From assembly GCF_021533215.1 (NCBI RefSeq), contig NZ_JAJNKA010000003.1:248001-312000 (forward strand): a stretch of 64,000 nucleotides of DNA. Direction: 5' to 3'. Source of the stretch: Portibacter lacus (GTDB taxonomy: Bacteria; Bacteroidota; Bacteroidia; Chitinophagales; Saprospiraceae). Under the pieces are notes generated by a model. That model was given only the letters and a program-made list of their open reading frames with translations. It made no database searches and was not told the origin of the DNA. Below are positions 8,858 to 16,911 of this stretch, one piece after another. The position numbers and the translations under genes were made by a program. Position 1 is the first letter of the stretch. Each line of letters opens with the position of its first letter.

Positions 8858-9502
8858 ATGAAAAACTTAATCTTCGTCCTAGCTATATTAGGAGTAGCGA
8901 TTGTACCTGGGTGCAAAAAAACTTGTGAGAATGTTAAAGTTGGTGAAACAACGCTAGCAGAAGAAACTTTAAATTATCTAAATTACAACAAGGGCGATGT
9001 TGTCGTTTTTGAATCATCGAACGGTGAAGACATCACTTTTACAGTAGATCGTACTGATGATATTTACTTTATCTGTCAGAAAGTAACTTGTGATCCAATA
9101 GATCCTTACAAGAGTAGTTTTTGCGAATATGTAGAAGCTCCCATTACCAGTATTTTTCTTCAGTCAGACAGCACATTATTAGGAATAGAAGCCAGTGTAT
9201 ATGCTTATGAGCCAGAAACTGAATTGTTTTTCGATGCCGTTCGATTCACAATTTCCCATGTGAATGATTCTGCCATTGCTAGTAAAGTGACCAATGTAAA
9301 ATTTACAAATCCAGTTTTCAAACAAGATGAAGTTACGGATATTGATGATTTTGTAGAGGAAAGATCTTCTGTAGAAATAGAAAACAAAACACTTGAAAAT
9401 GTCTTGATATGCAAGGATAGTAAAGTAGCCTTGTATTATCAAAAAGGAAAAGGATTCGCAGCATTTACAATAGGAAATAGAGATTATTTTCTAAAGGAAT
9501 AA
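8858..9502 (+). CDS. Putative lipoprotein of unknown function
   Basis: I do not recognise this 214-residue protein. It has a lipoprotein signal with lipobox VPGC, putting the lipidated cysteine at residue 19, followed by KK, so it is probably membrane anchored. The rest is acidic, beta-rich, with four further cysteines in the N-terminal half (CENVK, ICQKVTC, SFCEY) that could form disulfides in the periplasm. It follows the amidohydrolase gene by 29 bases on the same strand and may be cotranscribed. Its stop codon lies one base from the end of the converging minus-strand gene, with no room for a terminator between them. Confidence 0.6.
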   Translation: MKNLIFVLAILGVAIVPGCKKTCENVKVGETTLAEETLNYLNYNKGDVVVFESSNGEDITFTVDRTDDIYFICQKVTCDPIDPYKSSFCEYVEAPITSIFLQSDSTLLGIEASVYAYEPETELFFDAVRFTISHVNDSAIASKVTNVKFTNPVFKQDEVTDIDDFVEERSSVEIENKTLENVLICKDSKVALYYQKGKGFAAFTIGNRDYFLKE

Positions 9503-9503
9503 G

Positions 9504-10091
9504 CTAATCTTCAAACATATCTTCTAGCTGGCCAAGCTTCATGAGTTTTATAAAACTTCTAGAGGCCGCAATGACATCAGCTCTAGCATTGCCAGCTGGA
9601 GAATATTTTTGATTAAAACAAGTCGCGTGCAGTTCATTTAATGAAGGCCACTTGTAATTACCATTTCTTCCTGGAATTTTGCAATACCATGTACTTTCTT
9701 GCATCAAGCAAAACTTATCCACAAATAATAGTGGATTCTTTTCACCTTGTCGATGGTATTCCGCAGCAATGATGTTTTCGTTAAAATTAAGATTGAAGGA
9801 GATGGTATACTGAACCTTTTCCAGACTTTCCTTGAATTTTTCTAAGACTTCTTTTATAGGATCTCCATTTTCAAATTTTGCTTTATCCTCTCCAGATAAT
9901 TCAATGGCTTCTTCAGAAAGATTGTATCCATCCGGTTTTATAAAACAATTGAAATCTTCGATTGGCTTAAATGCATCATCCAAAACAATCCAGGAGCAAT
10001 GCATCATTCTTGGCCAACTAAATACATCTGTATATGAAGCTTTCCAAGATTTAACTTTTCCGTTCGCAGTTGTATCAAATAATAAATACAC
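9504..10091 (-). CDS. DnaQ-like 3'-5' exonuclease fold protein, catalytic residues missing
   Basis: 195 residues aligning along the full length with the DEDDh exonucleases of Bacteroidota: the SWKASYTD/SWPRM opening, the STWYCKIPG...YKWPSLNELH centre and an ADVIAASRSF end. The catalytic positions have changed. Motif I, normally Asp-Thr-Glu, reads D6-T7-T8, so the Glu is Thr. The Exo II Asp (…NFD) is Asn104. The Exo III His (usually HNALxD) is Gly167, and only Asp172 remains. Two of five active-site residues are kept, so nuclease activity is unlikely. The start is GTG, chosen because relatives begin MYLFxDTE. It lies 11 bases after the minus-strand HemC-like gene and is likely its operon partner. 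Fold assignment is firm; loss of activity is inferred. Confidence 0.75.
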   Translation of the reverse strand: MYLLFDTTANGKVKSWKASYTDVFSWPRMMHCSWIVLDDAFKPIEDFNCFIKPDGYNLSEEAIELSGEDKAKFENGDPIKEVLEKFKESLEKVQYTISFNLNFNENIIAAEYHRQGEKNPLLFVDKFCLMQESTWYCKIPGRNGNYKWPSLNELHATCFNQKYSPAGNARADVIAASRSFIKLMKLGQLEDMFED

Positions 10092-10102
10092 AATAATCTA
10101 TT

Positions 10103-10855
10103 TTAACTTAACAAATCTAATTTATTCTTAATCTTATCTTCTATTTCATTTCGTGTCGATTGGGATACTTGTGCACTACCCTTTTCCGCATGGACCCAAA
10201 AATGGAAATTTCCATCTATATCCATTTCGCAATGATTATTCACTTTATAATCGACTAAAGTCATCAATTTCCGCTCTATATTCGCAGGAATGACTGACTC
10301 CCGTTTATTCAGCTTTCTTAAAATATTTCCAATAGCCAAATCTTTATTGCCGACTATCGCTAAGAAACCCTGACCAGGAAAATGACCAAACTCTCTTCCA
10401 TCTAATGGAATTAATTTATAATAGCTAGCTATTTCCTCATTGATAAAGCAACCTTCCACTATTGCAATTTCCAAATCGTTCTTTCTCAACCCCTCGATAA
10501 TCTGCAATGGCTCTAAGACTTCTAATTGTACATCACCTCTTATTTCTAGTAAATTTTTCGAAACAAATAGAGGACTAACGTTAATGATCGCTGAATATGG
10601 CAATCCGATAGGCGTATTAATATTAACAACGTCATTTCTAATCGCAATAAAATTACGTCTTTCCGCTAATGTTATCAATCCAAACACCGTTTTACTTGAA
10701 TTTCTTTCCGTGGGCAGTAGATGCAACGGTATGATTTCGAGGTCACATTCGCCTTCAGAAACCAATCTTATTGAGGTATCTAACTGATCGAAATATTGAT
10801 TAATCGAATTAATTAATTCTTTAGTAGAAAATAAATTGTTAAATGTTATACGCAT
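10103..10855 (-). CDS. Diverged porphobilinogen deaminase (HemC)-like protein
   Basis: 250 residues, shorter than the usual 300 or so for hydroxymethylbilane synthase. I see HemC landmarks in order: GECDLEIIPLHLLPT (35-49) where HemC has GEIDIAVHSLKDVPT, RGDVQLEV (106-113) for RGNVxTRL, and HFPGQGFLAIV (158-168) for PAxGQGALAIE. The C-terminal part (ERKLM at 194, MDIDG at 211) matches the third domain. The catalytic Asp of the SLKD motif is Leu, and its Lys is His. No Cys sits where the dipyrromethane cofactor is attached; C209 is near but off register. The N-terminal start of HemC is missing too. It may bind a ligand without making hydroxymethylbilane. It is upstream of the exonuclease-like gene, 11 bases away. 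The homology is my own reading of motifs. Confidence 0.55.
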   Translation of the reverse strand: MRITFNNLFSTKELINSINQYFDQLDTSIRLVSEGECDLEIIPLHLLPTERNSSKTVFGLITLAERRNFIAIRNDVVNINTPIGLPYSAIINVSPLFVSKNLLEIRGDVQLEVLEPLQIIEGLRKNDLEIAIVEGCFINEEIASYYKLIPLDGREFGHFPGQGFLAIVGNKDLAIGNILRKLNKRESVIPANIERKLMTLVDYKVNNHCEMDIDGNFHFWVHAEKGSAQVSQSTRNEIEDKIKNKLDLLS

Positions 10856-10891
10856 TAGTGTCCGTAAACGTTAAATAAAAGTACAAAATTG

Positions 10892-10899
10892 CAAATATA
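10892..10899 (-). promoter_or_regulatory. -7 promoter box for the HemC-like gene
   Basis: On the minus strand this reads TATATTTG followed by C, a perfect TAnnTTTG match, 37 bases before the start codon at 10855. No TTTG -33 box is visible at the usual spacing. Confidence 0.5.
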
Positions 10900-10949
10900 G
10901 GTTTAAGTCAATAAATTGATATGAATACCGAATTTTATTTATTTATTTC

Positions 10950-10957
10950 TAAATTTG
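10950..10957 (+). promoter_or_regulatory. -7 promoter box upstream of lpxD
   Basis: TAAATTTG followed by C matches the TAnnTTTG consensus. It would give an lpxD leader of about 75 bases and drive the whole lpxD-lpxC/fabZ-lpxA operon. The spacer upstream lacks an obvious -33 box. Confidence 0.4.
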
Positions 10958-11036
10958 CAAAAATTTTATTTTACTCGACGACACCCAGAATAATGAGTAG
11001 CAATTATTGTTGAAATGCTTTAAATATAGGTGGTGA

Positions 11037-12077
11037 ATGAAAATAACAACTAAAGATATTTGCGATATAGTTCAAGGTGAATTAGTCGGCGATCCTGATT
11101 TGATCATCAAGGGTCCAAGTAAAATAGAAGATGGAAAAAAAGGTACCATCAGCTTTCTCGCAAACCCTAAGTATAACACTTTTGCTTATTCGACACAAGC
11201 ATCTGCCTTACTCGTATCGAAAGATTTTACTCCAACAAAACAATTGAAGCCAACACTTATCAAAGTTGAAAATGTATATTCTTCTCTCAGTAAGTTGTTA
11301 AGTTCATTCAATCATGTTTTCGATAATGAGGGAATTGCTGAAACAGCGGTGATCAAAGATAATTGCAATATTGCTTCGACAACGTCTATAGGAGAATACT
11401 CCGTTATAAGTAAAAACGTTTCCATCGGAGAGGAATCATTTATCGCAGATCAAGTTTTCATCGGAGAGAGTGTAAAGATCGGTAAAAATGCCATCATCTA
11501 TCCTGGTGTTAAAATATACCATGGTTGTGAAATCGGTGATAATGTGATTATCCATTCTAATGCAATCATAGGAAGTGATGGTTTCGGATTTGTACCCAAT
11601 GCTGCAGGTCAATATGAAAAAATTCCTCAGGTAGGAAATGTGTTAATCGAAGATGATGTAGAAATCGGAGCGAATACAACGATAGATCGAGCAACAATGG
11701 GAAGCACCAAATTATGCAAAGGTGTCAAACTTGATAATCTGATACAAATAGCCCACAACGTAGTTGTAGGAGAAAATACAGTAATTGCAGCGCAAACTGG
11801 AATAGCTGGCAGTACCAAAGTTGGAAAAAATTGCCAAATTGGGGGCCAGACGGGTATAGCAGGACACTTAGTCATTCCTGATGGGATGAAGATTCAAGGC
11901 CAATCTGGAATAACATCTAGTAATTATCATGAAGGTCAACAAGTTTACGGTACACCGGCCATTAATTATCGAGACTACCTTAAATCCTACGCACATTTTA
12001 AGTCATTACCAGATTTAGCAGAAGAAATTAGAGCTTTAAAAGAAGAAATTAAAGCCCTAAAATCGTCTAAACGATAA
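11037..12077 (+). CDS. lpxD: UDP-3-O-(3-hydroxyacyl)glucosamine N-acyltransferase
   Basis: Third committed enzyme of lipid A synthesis: it adds the second 3-hydroxyacyl chain, from acyl-ACP, to UDP-3-O-acyl-glucosamine. The 346-residue protein has the N-terminal uridine-binding domain (to about residue 100, with [13 protein letters not shown]) and then a left-handed beta-helix of hexapeptide repeats. The catalytic His lies in [11 protein letters not shown] short C-terminal helix ([16 protein letters not shown]) closes the trimer. First gene of a four-gene run with gaps of 7, 9 and 4 bases, so cotranscription with lpxC/fabZ and lpxA is very likely. Confidence 0.96.
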   Translation: MKITTKDICDIVQGELVGDPDLIIKGPSKIEDGKKGTISFLANPKYNTFAYSTQASALLVSKDFTPTKQLKPTLIKVENVYSSLSKLLSSFNHVFDNEGIAETAVIKDNCNIASTTSIGEYSVISKNVSIGEESFIADQVFIGESVKIGKNAIIYPGVKIYHGCEIGDNVIIHSNAIIGSDGFGFVPNAAGQYEKIPQVGNVLIEDDVEIGANTTIDRATMGSTKLCKGVKLDNLIQIAHNVVVGENTVIAAQTGIAGSTKVGKNCQIGGQTGIAGHLVIPDGMKIQGQSGITSSNYHEGQQVYGTPAINYRDYLKSYAHFKSLPDLAEEIRALKEEIKALKSSKR

Positions 12078-12084
12078 ACAATTT

Positions 12085-13473
12085 ATGTTCAAAAAAACAA
12101 TTAGTAAATCTGTTTCTATAGAAGGAATAGGACTTCATACTGGGATAAAAACCAAATTAACATTACATCCAGCCGATAAAGATCACGGAATCAGATTTTC
12201 TCGGACGGACCTAGAAGGAAAACCAACATTTCTAGCTGATGTAAAATATGTTTACTCCACGAAAAGAGGAACTTCACTTAAGTACGGTGAAGCTCATATT
12301 CATACAGTAGAGCATATTCTTTCAGCACTTACTGGATTAGGCATCGATAATGTACTCATAGAATTAGATGGTGCTGAAATTCCAATAATGGATGGTAGTG
12401 CTGAACCTTTCGTTAATATGATCGAGGAAGCTGGAATCGTTGCACAAGATGCAGAGAAAGAATATTTTATTGTAGAAGAACCGATAGAATATAAAGATGA
12501 GGTATCTGGAGTGGAATTAATTGCACTACCACATGATGGTACAGAGTACACGGCTATGATCGATTTCAATTCTCCGATTCTATCTAAGCAATACGCCCAC
12601 ATTTATAATTTCGAAAATTACTCGGAGCACATTGCACCTTCTAGAACTTTTGTTTTTGTACATGAATTAGAATATTTACTTCAAGAAGGATTAATCAAAG
12701 GAGGAGATCTTGATAATGCAATCGTTATTGCAAATAGAAAAATGGAACAGCATGAACTAGACCGTTTAGCTGAAAAATTAGGGAAGAAAAGTGTTCAGAT
12801 AAAGTCAGAAGGCGTGCTGAATACGATAGATCTCAAATATAAGAATGAACCTGCTAGACACAAATTATTAGATTTAATAGGTGATCTAACCCTTCTAGGA
12901 AAACCAATAAAAGGAAAAATCGTCGCTACTAAACCGGGACATAAGGTTAATGTAGAGTTTACTAAACTATTAAAAGTCAAGTATCAAGAACAACGTAAAT
13001 TAAAAGGTAAGCCTAAGTACGATCCGAATAAGAAGCCGGTAATGGATACCATGGCTATCGCGGAGCAATTACCGCATCGCTATCCATTTTTATTAGTTGA
13101 TAAAATTATAGAGCTCTCTGAAAATTACGTAGTCGGCGTAAAAAACATTACATTTAACGAACAGTTTTTCCAAGGACACTTCCCTGGAAATCCTATTTTT
13201 CCTGGTGTATTACAAATGGAAGCTTTAGCACAAACTGGAGGGCTTCTTGCGCTTAGTCTTCAGGAAAAAGGTCATAAATGGGATACTTATTTTTTAAAAA
13301 TGGAGAATGTAAAGTTTAAGAAAATGGTCGTTCCTGGTGACACACTAATTCTGAAAATGGAATTAATGGCACCTATAAAAAGAGGAATTTGCCAAATGCT
13401 AGGAACTGCATACGTTGGAAATAACATCGTATCAGAAGGCGAACTTACAGCACAGATCATTAAACGGACATAA
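12085..13473 (+). CDS. lpxC/fabZ: Bifunctional LpxC deacetylase / FabZ dehydratase
   Basis: Fusion of two enzymes, a known arrangement in Bacteroidota. Residues 1 to about 305 are LpxC, the zinc-dependent UDP-3-O-acyl-GlcNAc deacetylase and committed step of lipid A synthesis. Zinc ligands are the first-domain His in HTVEHILSAL and the His and Asp in ARHKLLDLIGD. A proline/lysine linker (KGKPKYDPNKKPV) leads to FabZ at about 325-462, the 3-hydroxyacyl-ACP dehydratase, with its catalytic His in LPHRYPFLLVD and Glu in GVLQMEALAQ. The fusion ties the supply of 3-hydroxyacyl-ACP, which both fatty acid elongation and LpxA/LpxD need, to lipid A synthesis. The frame is continuous, and the gene sits 7 bases after lpxD and 9 before lpxA. 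Confidence 0.97.
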   Translation: MFKKTISKSVSIEGIGLHTGIKTKLTLHPADKDHGIRFSRTDLEGKPTFLADVKYVYSTKRGTSLKYGEAHIHTVEHILSALTGLGIDNVLIELDGAEIPIMDGSAEPFVNMIEEAGIVAQDAEKEYFIVEEPIEYKDEVSGVELIALPHDGTEYTAMIDFNSPILSKQYAHIYNFENYSEHIAPSRTFVFVHELEYLLQEGLIKGGDLDNAIVIANRKMEQHELDRLAEKLGKKSVQIKSEGVLNTIDLKYKNEPARHKLLDLIGDLTLLGKPIKGKIVATKPGHKVNVEFTKLLKVKYQEQRKLKGKPKYDPNKKPVMDTMAIAEQLPHRYPFLLVDKIIELSENYVVGVKNITFNEQFFQGHFPGNPIFPGVLQMEALAQTGGLLALSLQEKGHKWDTYFLKMENVKFKKMVVPGDTLILKMELMAPIKRGICQMLGTAYVGNNIVSEGELTAQIIKRT

Positions 13474-13482
13474 CCAGAAAGA

Positions 13483-14256
13483 TTGAGTAAACTAAACTAC
13501 ATCCATCCGAAAGCAAAAATCGACAGCAATGTTACTATAGATAACTTTGTTACTGTCGAAGAGAATGTAGAAATAGGTGAAGGGACTTGGATAGGCCCTA
13601 ACGTAACACTTTTCTCAGGAACTAAAATTGGTAAAAATTGCAAAGTCTTTCCAGGCGCTGTTATAGGAGCTATACCCCAGGATTTAAAATTCGACGGTGA
13701 AGAATCTATTGTTGAAATAGGAGACAATGTTACCGTAAGAGAGTTCTGTACATTAAATAGAGGCACTAAAGCTAACTACAAAACCCAAATTAAAGACAAT
13801 TGTCTCTTAATGGCATATGTCCATATTGCACATGACTGTGTTATAGGGAAAAACTGTATCCTAGCGAACGGAGTTAATCTAGCAGGTCACATCGAGATCG
13901 GTGATTATGCCATCATTTCGGCACTATCAGCTGCTCACCAATTTGTAAAAATCGGTACGCACTCGATGATAACAGGTGGCTCACTTATTAGAAAAGATGT
14001 ACCTCCATTTGTTAAAGCAGCTAGAGAACCACTTTCTTACGCTGGAGTTAACTCTATCGGTCTAAGAAGAAGAGGATTTTCAGCAGATCGGATTAACAAT
14101 ATCATGGAAATCTACCGGCTACTCTACGTAAAAGGACATGCTATTTCTAAAGCTATTCAACTGATCGAGGCAGAAATACCGGAAAGTGAAGATCGTGCAC
14201 TGATTCTAAATTTTGTGAACAAAGCAGAGCGAGGGCTCATGCGAGGTTACCAATAA
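13483..14256 (+). CDS. lpxA: UDP-N-acetylglucosamine O-acyltransferase
   Basis: First enzyme of lipid A synthesis: transfers a 3-hydroxyacyl chain from ACP to the 3-OH of UDP-GlcNAc. The 257-residue length is typical. The protein is a left-handed beta-helix of hexapeptide repeats with the catalytic His in AYVHIAHDCVIG (about residue 120), followed by the C-terminal helical acyl-carrier-binding domain (LRRRGFS...NIMEIYRLLY). The start is TTG; no ATG is available, and MSKLNYIHPKAKID gives the standard N-terminus. Third gene of the lipid A run. Confidence 0.96.
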   Translation: MSKLNYIHPKAKIDSNVTIDNFVTVEENVEIGEGTWIGPNVTLFSGTKIGKNCKVFPGAVIGAIPQDLKFDGEESIVEIGDNVTVREFCTLNRGTKANYKTQIKDNCLLMAYVHIAHDCVIGKNCILANGVNLAGHIEIGDYAIISALSAAHQFVKIGTHSMITGGSLIRKDVPPFVKAAREPLSYAGVNSIGLRRRGFSADRINNIMEIYRLLYVKGHAISKAIQLIEAEIPESEDRALILNFVNKAERGLMRGYQ

Positions 14257-14260
14257 ACTT

Positions 14261-14887
14261 GTGGAAATAATCCTCGAAAATATATCTAAGAAATACGGCT
14301 CACAATGGATCTTCAGGAACATAGATTTTCATTTCGAGGCGAAGACGAAATATGCCCTAATAGGACATAATGGTGCTGGGAAATCTACTTTACTTGATAT
14401 TATTATGGGTAAAATCCCATATACTAAAGGCAAAATCTCTTATCAAGTCAATGGTAATATCGTAGGAATTGATAGCATCTACAAACATCTCAGCGTGGCA
14501 ACTACATCTATGTCTTTAATTGAGGAATTCACTTTAGAAGAAATATTACAATTTCATTTCCGATTCAGAAACATCGTTAAAGGCTTAAATCAAGAAGATG
14601 TATTGGACTTAATGGAACTAGGAAAAGAAAAGAAAAAATTTATATCCAATTTTTCTTCTGGTATGAAGCAGCGCTTGAAAATAGGACTTGCTTTATTCAC
14701 TGATTCATCGTTGTTGATTTTTGATGAGCCGGGTGCTAACCTTGACCTAAAATCGAAACAATGGTTTCAGACACTCTTAGCAAAGTATCTAAATGATCGT
14801 ACCTTATTAATCGCATCTAATGATGCTGAGGATTATCAAATCTGCGATCACATCATGGATATCGAAGATTTCAAATTAGTCGGATAA
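14261..14887 (+). CDS. ABC transporter ATP-binding protein
   Basis: A 208-residue stand-alone ATPase subunit. Walker A is GHNGAGKST (about 35-43), the signature is FSSGMKQRLKIG, and Walker B with the D-loop is LLIFDEPGANLDL. It starts with GTG four bases after lpxA, so it belongs to the lpx operon. No permease gene is adjacent. The context hints at a role in envelope assembly, but the family is too broad to say which substrate. Its last 12 bases overlap the 3' end of the convergent MerR-type gene, so the two transcripts run into each other. Confidence 0.88.
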   Translation: MEIILENISKKYGSQWIFRNIDFHFEAKTKYALIGHNGAGKSTLLDIIMGKIPYTKGKISYQVNGNIVGIDSIYKHLSVATTSMSLIEEFTLEEILQFHFRFRNIVKGLNQEDVLDLMELGKEKKKFISNFSSGMKQRLKIGLALFTDSSLLIFDEPGANLDLKSKQWFQTLLAKYLNDRTLLIASNDAEDYQICDHIMDIEDFKLVG

Positions 14888-15214
14888 ACTTTTACTAAGA
14901 TCTAACAGCGATTTCTTAATCTTCTTTAATTTAGAAATGATTTCATCTCGTTTCTTAGCAGCAGCCAATTCTATTTTCAATGCCTTTTTTGCACCTTCTA
15001 TAGTATACCCTTTGTCTTTTACTAAAACATATATGGTTTCTAATACACGGATATCCTTTTCGGTATATTTCCGGTCGCCTCTACTATTCTTTTGAGGTCT
15101 AAGTTTAGAAAATTCTGTTTCCCAGTATCTAATTAATGAATTAGAAACATCAAACATTTCAGAGACCTCTCCGATAGAATAGTATAGTTTATCTTTATCA
15201 AGCTCTATTTTCAA
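14876..15214 (-). CDS. MerR family transcriptional regulator
   Basis: Short MerR-type regulator of 112 residues. The winged-helix DNA-binding domain fills residues 10-80 (YYSIGEVSEMFDVSNSLIRYWE, then the wing KNSRGDRKYTEKDIRVL). A basic helix follows instead of an effector-binding domain, so it probably senses no small ligand. Similar short proteins are single-copy in many Bacteroidota. The start is TTG; no in-frame ATG precedes the HTH. It overlaps the 3' end of the converging ABC ATPase gene by 12 bases. Target genes are unknown. Confidence 0.85.
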   Translation of the reverse strand: MKIELDKDKLYYSIGEVSEMFDVSNSLIRYWETEFSKLRPQKNSRGDRKYTEKDIRVLETIYVLVKDKGYTIEGAKKALKIELAAAKKRDEIISKLKKIKKSLLDLSKSLSD

Positions 15215-15269
15215 AATGCGTAATGTATTGGTTTATTACACAAATATACATATTAACTTAAAGAATTAC

Positions 15270-16724
15270 TTAACCATTTAATTTCTTCATGATTTCTGTT
15301 TTCAGCACCTTCGGATCTGCTTTTCCACCTGCTTTTTTCATCGCCTGCCCCATGAAGAATCCCACTAAGGCTTTATTTCCATTTCTAAATTTTTCAAGTT
15401 CTGCGGGATGTTCAGCTAATAGCTCATCAATTAATACCTTTACGAAACCTTGGTCGTCACTCTTTATCAAGTTTAACCGTTTCGCAATTTCCATCATTTC
15501 CTCTGCTGGATTTTCAAGAATTTCAGGGAACAAAAACTGATTTGCTGCTGAAGGCGAAACTTTGCCACTGCGAATAAGGCCAACATATTCAAGCACTCGC
15601 TCATCTGCCATTACTTGTTCGGCGATATCACTTTCTTCATTCTGTACCAATGGTAGGATTTTGTTAATTACTACTTTCGCAAGGGTTTCATAGTCACTTT
15701 CTGATTTTGCAAGGCGAAGAAAATAATCTGCATAACTCTTCTCCTTTGTGATAACTCCAGCATTATAATCACTTAATCCATAATCCTTCACCAAAAGCGT
15801 TCGGTAGGCCTCAGGCAACATAGGCATATTCTTCTTCACTGACGCTATATATTCATCCGTGATCAATAACGGTGGCAAGTCTGGATCTGGAAAATATCTA
15901 TAATCATGGGCATCCTCTTTCGAACGCAAGGGGGTAGTAACTCCAGTGTCAGGATTGAAGTTTAATGTTTGCTTAGAAAATGAAATCCCCTTAGATACCA
16001 ATTTGAACTGACGTTTATATTCGTAAGTGACTGCTTGCTTAGCAAATTTCTTAGAATTTACGTTCTTTATTTCGCAACGCTCACCATATTCTGTAGCACC
16101 TTTAAGCCTAATGGAAACATTACAGTCACACCGCATCGATCCTTCTTCCATATTACCATCACTTATACCGAGATATTTCACCATACTCTGGACAGCGCCC
16201 ATAAAGTCATGCACTTCTTGTGCACTTCTTAAATCAGGTTCTGTCACCATCTCTACTAGCGGAGTCCCTGCCCTATTATAATCAAGCATTGTATACTTAT
16301 CAGAAATATCATGAGCCGACTTTCCAGCATCTTCTTCCATATGAATATGATGCAATCTGATCGTCTTCATCTTCCCTCCAGTTTCGAAAGTAATCGATCC
16401 ACCTTCACATATAGGATAACGGTCCTGAGTAATTTGATATCCTTTCGGGAGGTCAGGATAGAAATAATTCTTTCGATCGAACTGATTCTTTTTATTGATT
16501 TTAGATCCGGTAGCTAATGCAAGGATTAAAGCTTTCTCGATATGCTTTTTATTGGCCTTAGGTAGCGTTCCAGGATGAGCTAAGGTAATCGCGCTCACAT
16601 TTGTATTCGGATCACTCCCAAATTGGTTGTAGTCTCTATTAAATGCTTTGGATTCAGTATTTAGTTGTACATGGACTTCTAGTCCAACAACAACTTCATA
16701 ATCTTCAATGTTTGTAGAAATCAT
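15270..16724 (-). CDS. gatB: Asp-tRNA(Asn)/Glu-tRNA(Gln) amidotransferase subunit B
   Basis: GatB of the GatCAB complex, which converts misacylated Glu-tRNA(Gln) or Asp-tRNA(Asn) to the correct aminoacyl-tRNA in organisms lacking one or both of the direct synthetases. The 484 residues are normal length. Family motifs: YEVVVGLEVHVQLNT at the start, FDRKNYFYPDLPKGYQITQ, GKSAHD, DYNRAGTPLVEMVTEPD, and NVSIR. The C-terminal YqeY-like tail domain ends in KVLKTEIMKKLNG. gatA and gatC are not in the window, as is common because the subunits are often unlinked in this phylum. A -7 box lies only five bases before the ATG. Confidence 0.97.
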   Translation of the reverse strand: MISTNIEDYEVVVGLEVHVQLNTESKAFNRDYNQFGSDPNTNVSAITLAHPGTLPKANKKHIEKALILALATGSKINKKNQFDRKNYFYPDLPKGYQITQDRYPICEGGSITFETGGKMKTIRLHHIHMEEDAGKSAHDISDKYTMLDYNRAGTPLVEMVTEPDLRSAQEVHDFMGAVQSMVKYLGISDGNMEEGSMRCDCNVSIRLKGATEYGERCEIKNVNSKKFAKQAVTYEYKRQFKLVSKGISFSKQTLNFNPDTGVTTPLRSKEDAHDYRYFPDPDLPPLLITDEYIASVKKNMPMLPEAYRTLLVKDYGLSDYNAGVITKEKSYADYFLRLAKSESDYETLAKVVINKILPLVQNEESDIAEQVMADERVLEYVGLIRSGKVSPSAANQFLFPEILENPAEEMMEIAKRLNLIKSDDQGFVKVLIDELLAEHPAELEKFRNGNKALVGFFMGQAMKKAGGKADPKVLKTEIMKKLNG

Positions 16725-16728
16725 TTCG

Positions 16729-16736
16729 CAAATTTA
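16729..16736 (-). promoter_or_regulatory. -7 promoter box immediately before gatB
   Basis: The minus strand reads TAAATTTG then CGAA and the gatB ATG. A normal start point 4-7 bases after the box would fall on or beside the start codon, suggesting a leaderless or nearly leaderless mRNA. Confidence 0.45.
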
Positions 16737-16911
16737 CATTTTGACTTCGACTTCTAATCGACTAAAAGCGTATTTTAATCGAGATTCTATATTTTCATGG
16801 AATTAAATTGCCTTTCTAAGTCTTAATTATGTTAAATAACACATAAAGGATTGAGATTAAATAGTAAATTTATTCACTGTACGTTTTTATCTAACTATCT
16901 AAATTTTTAAA

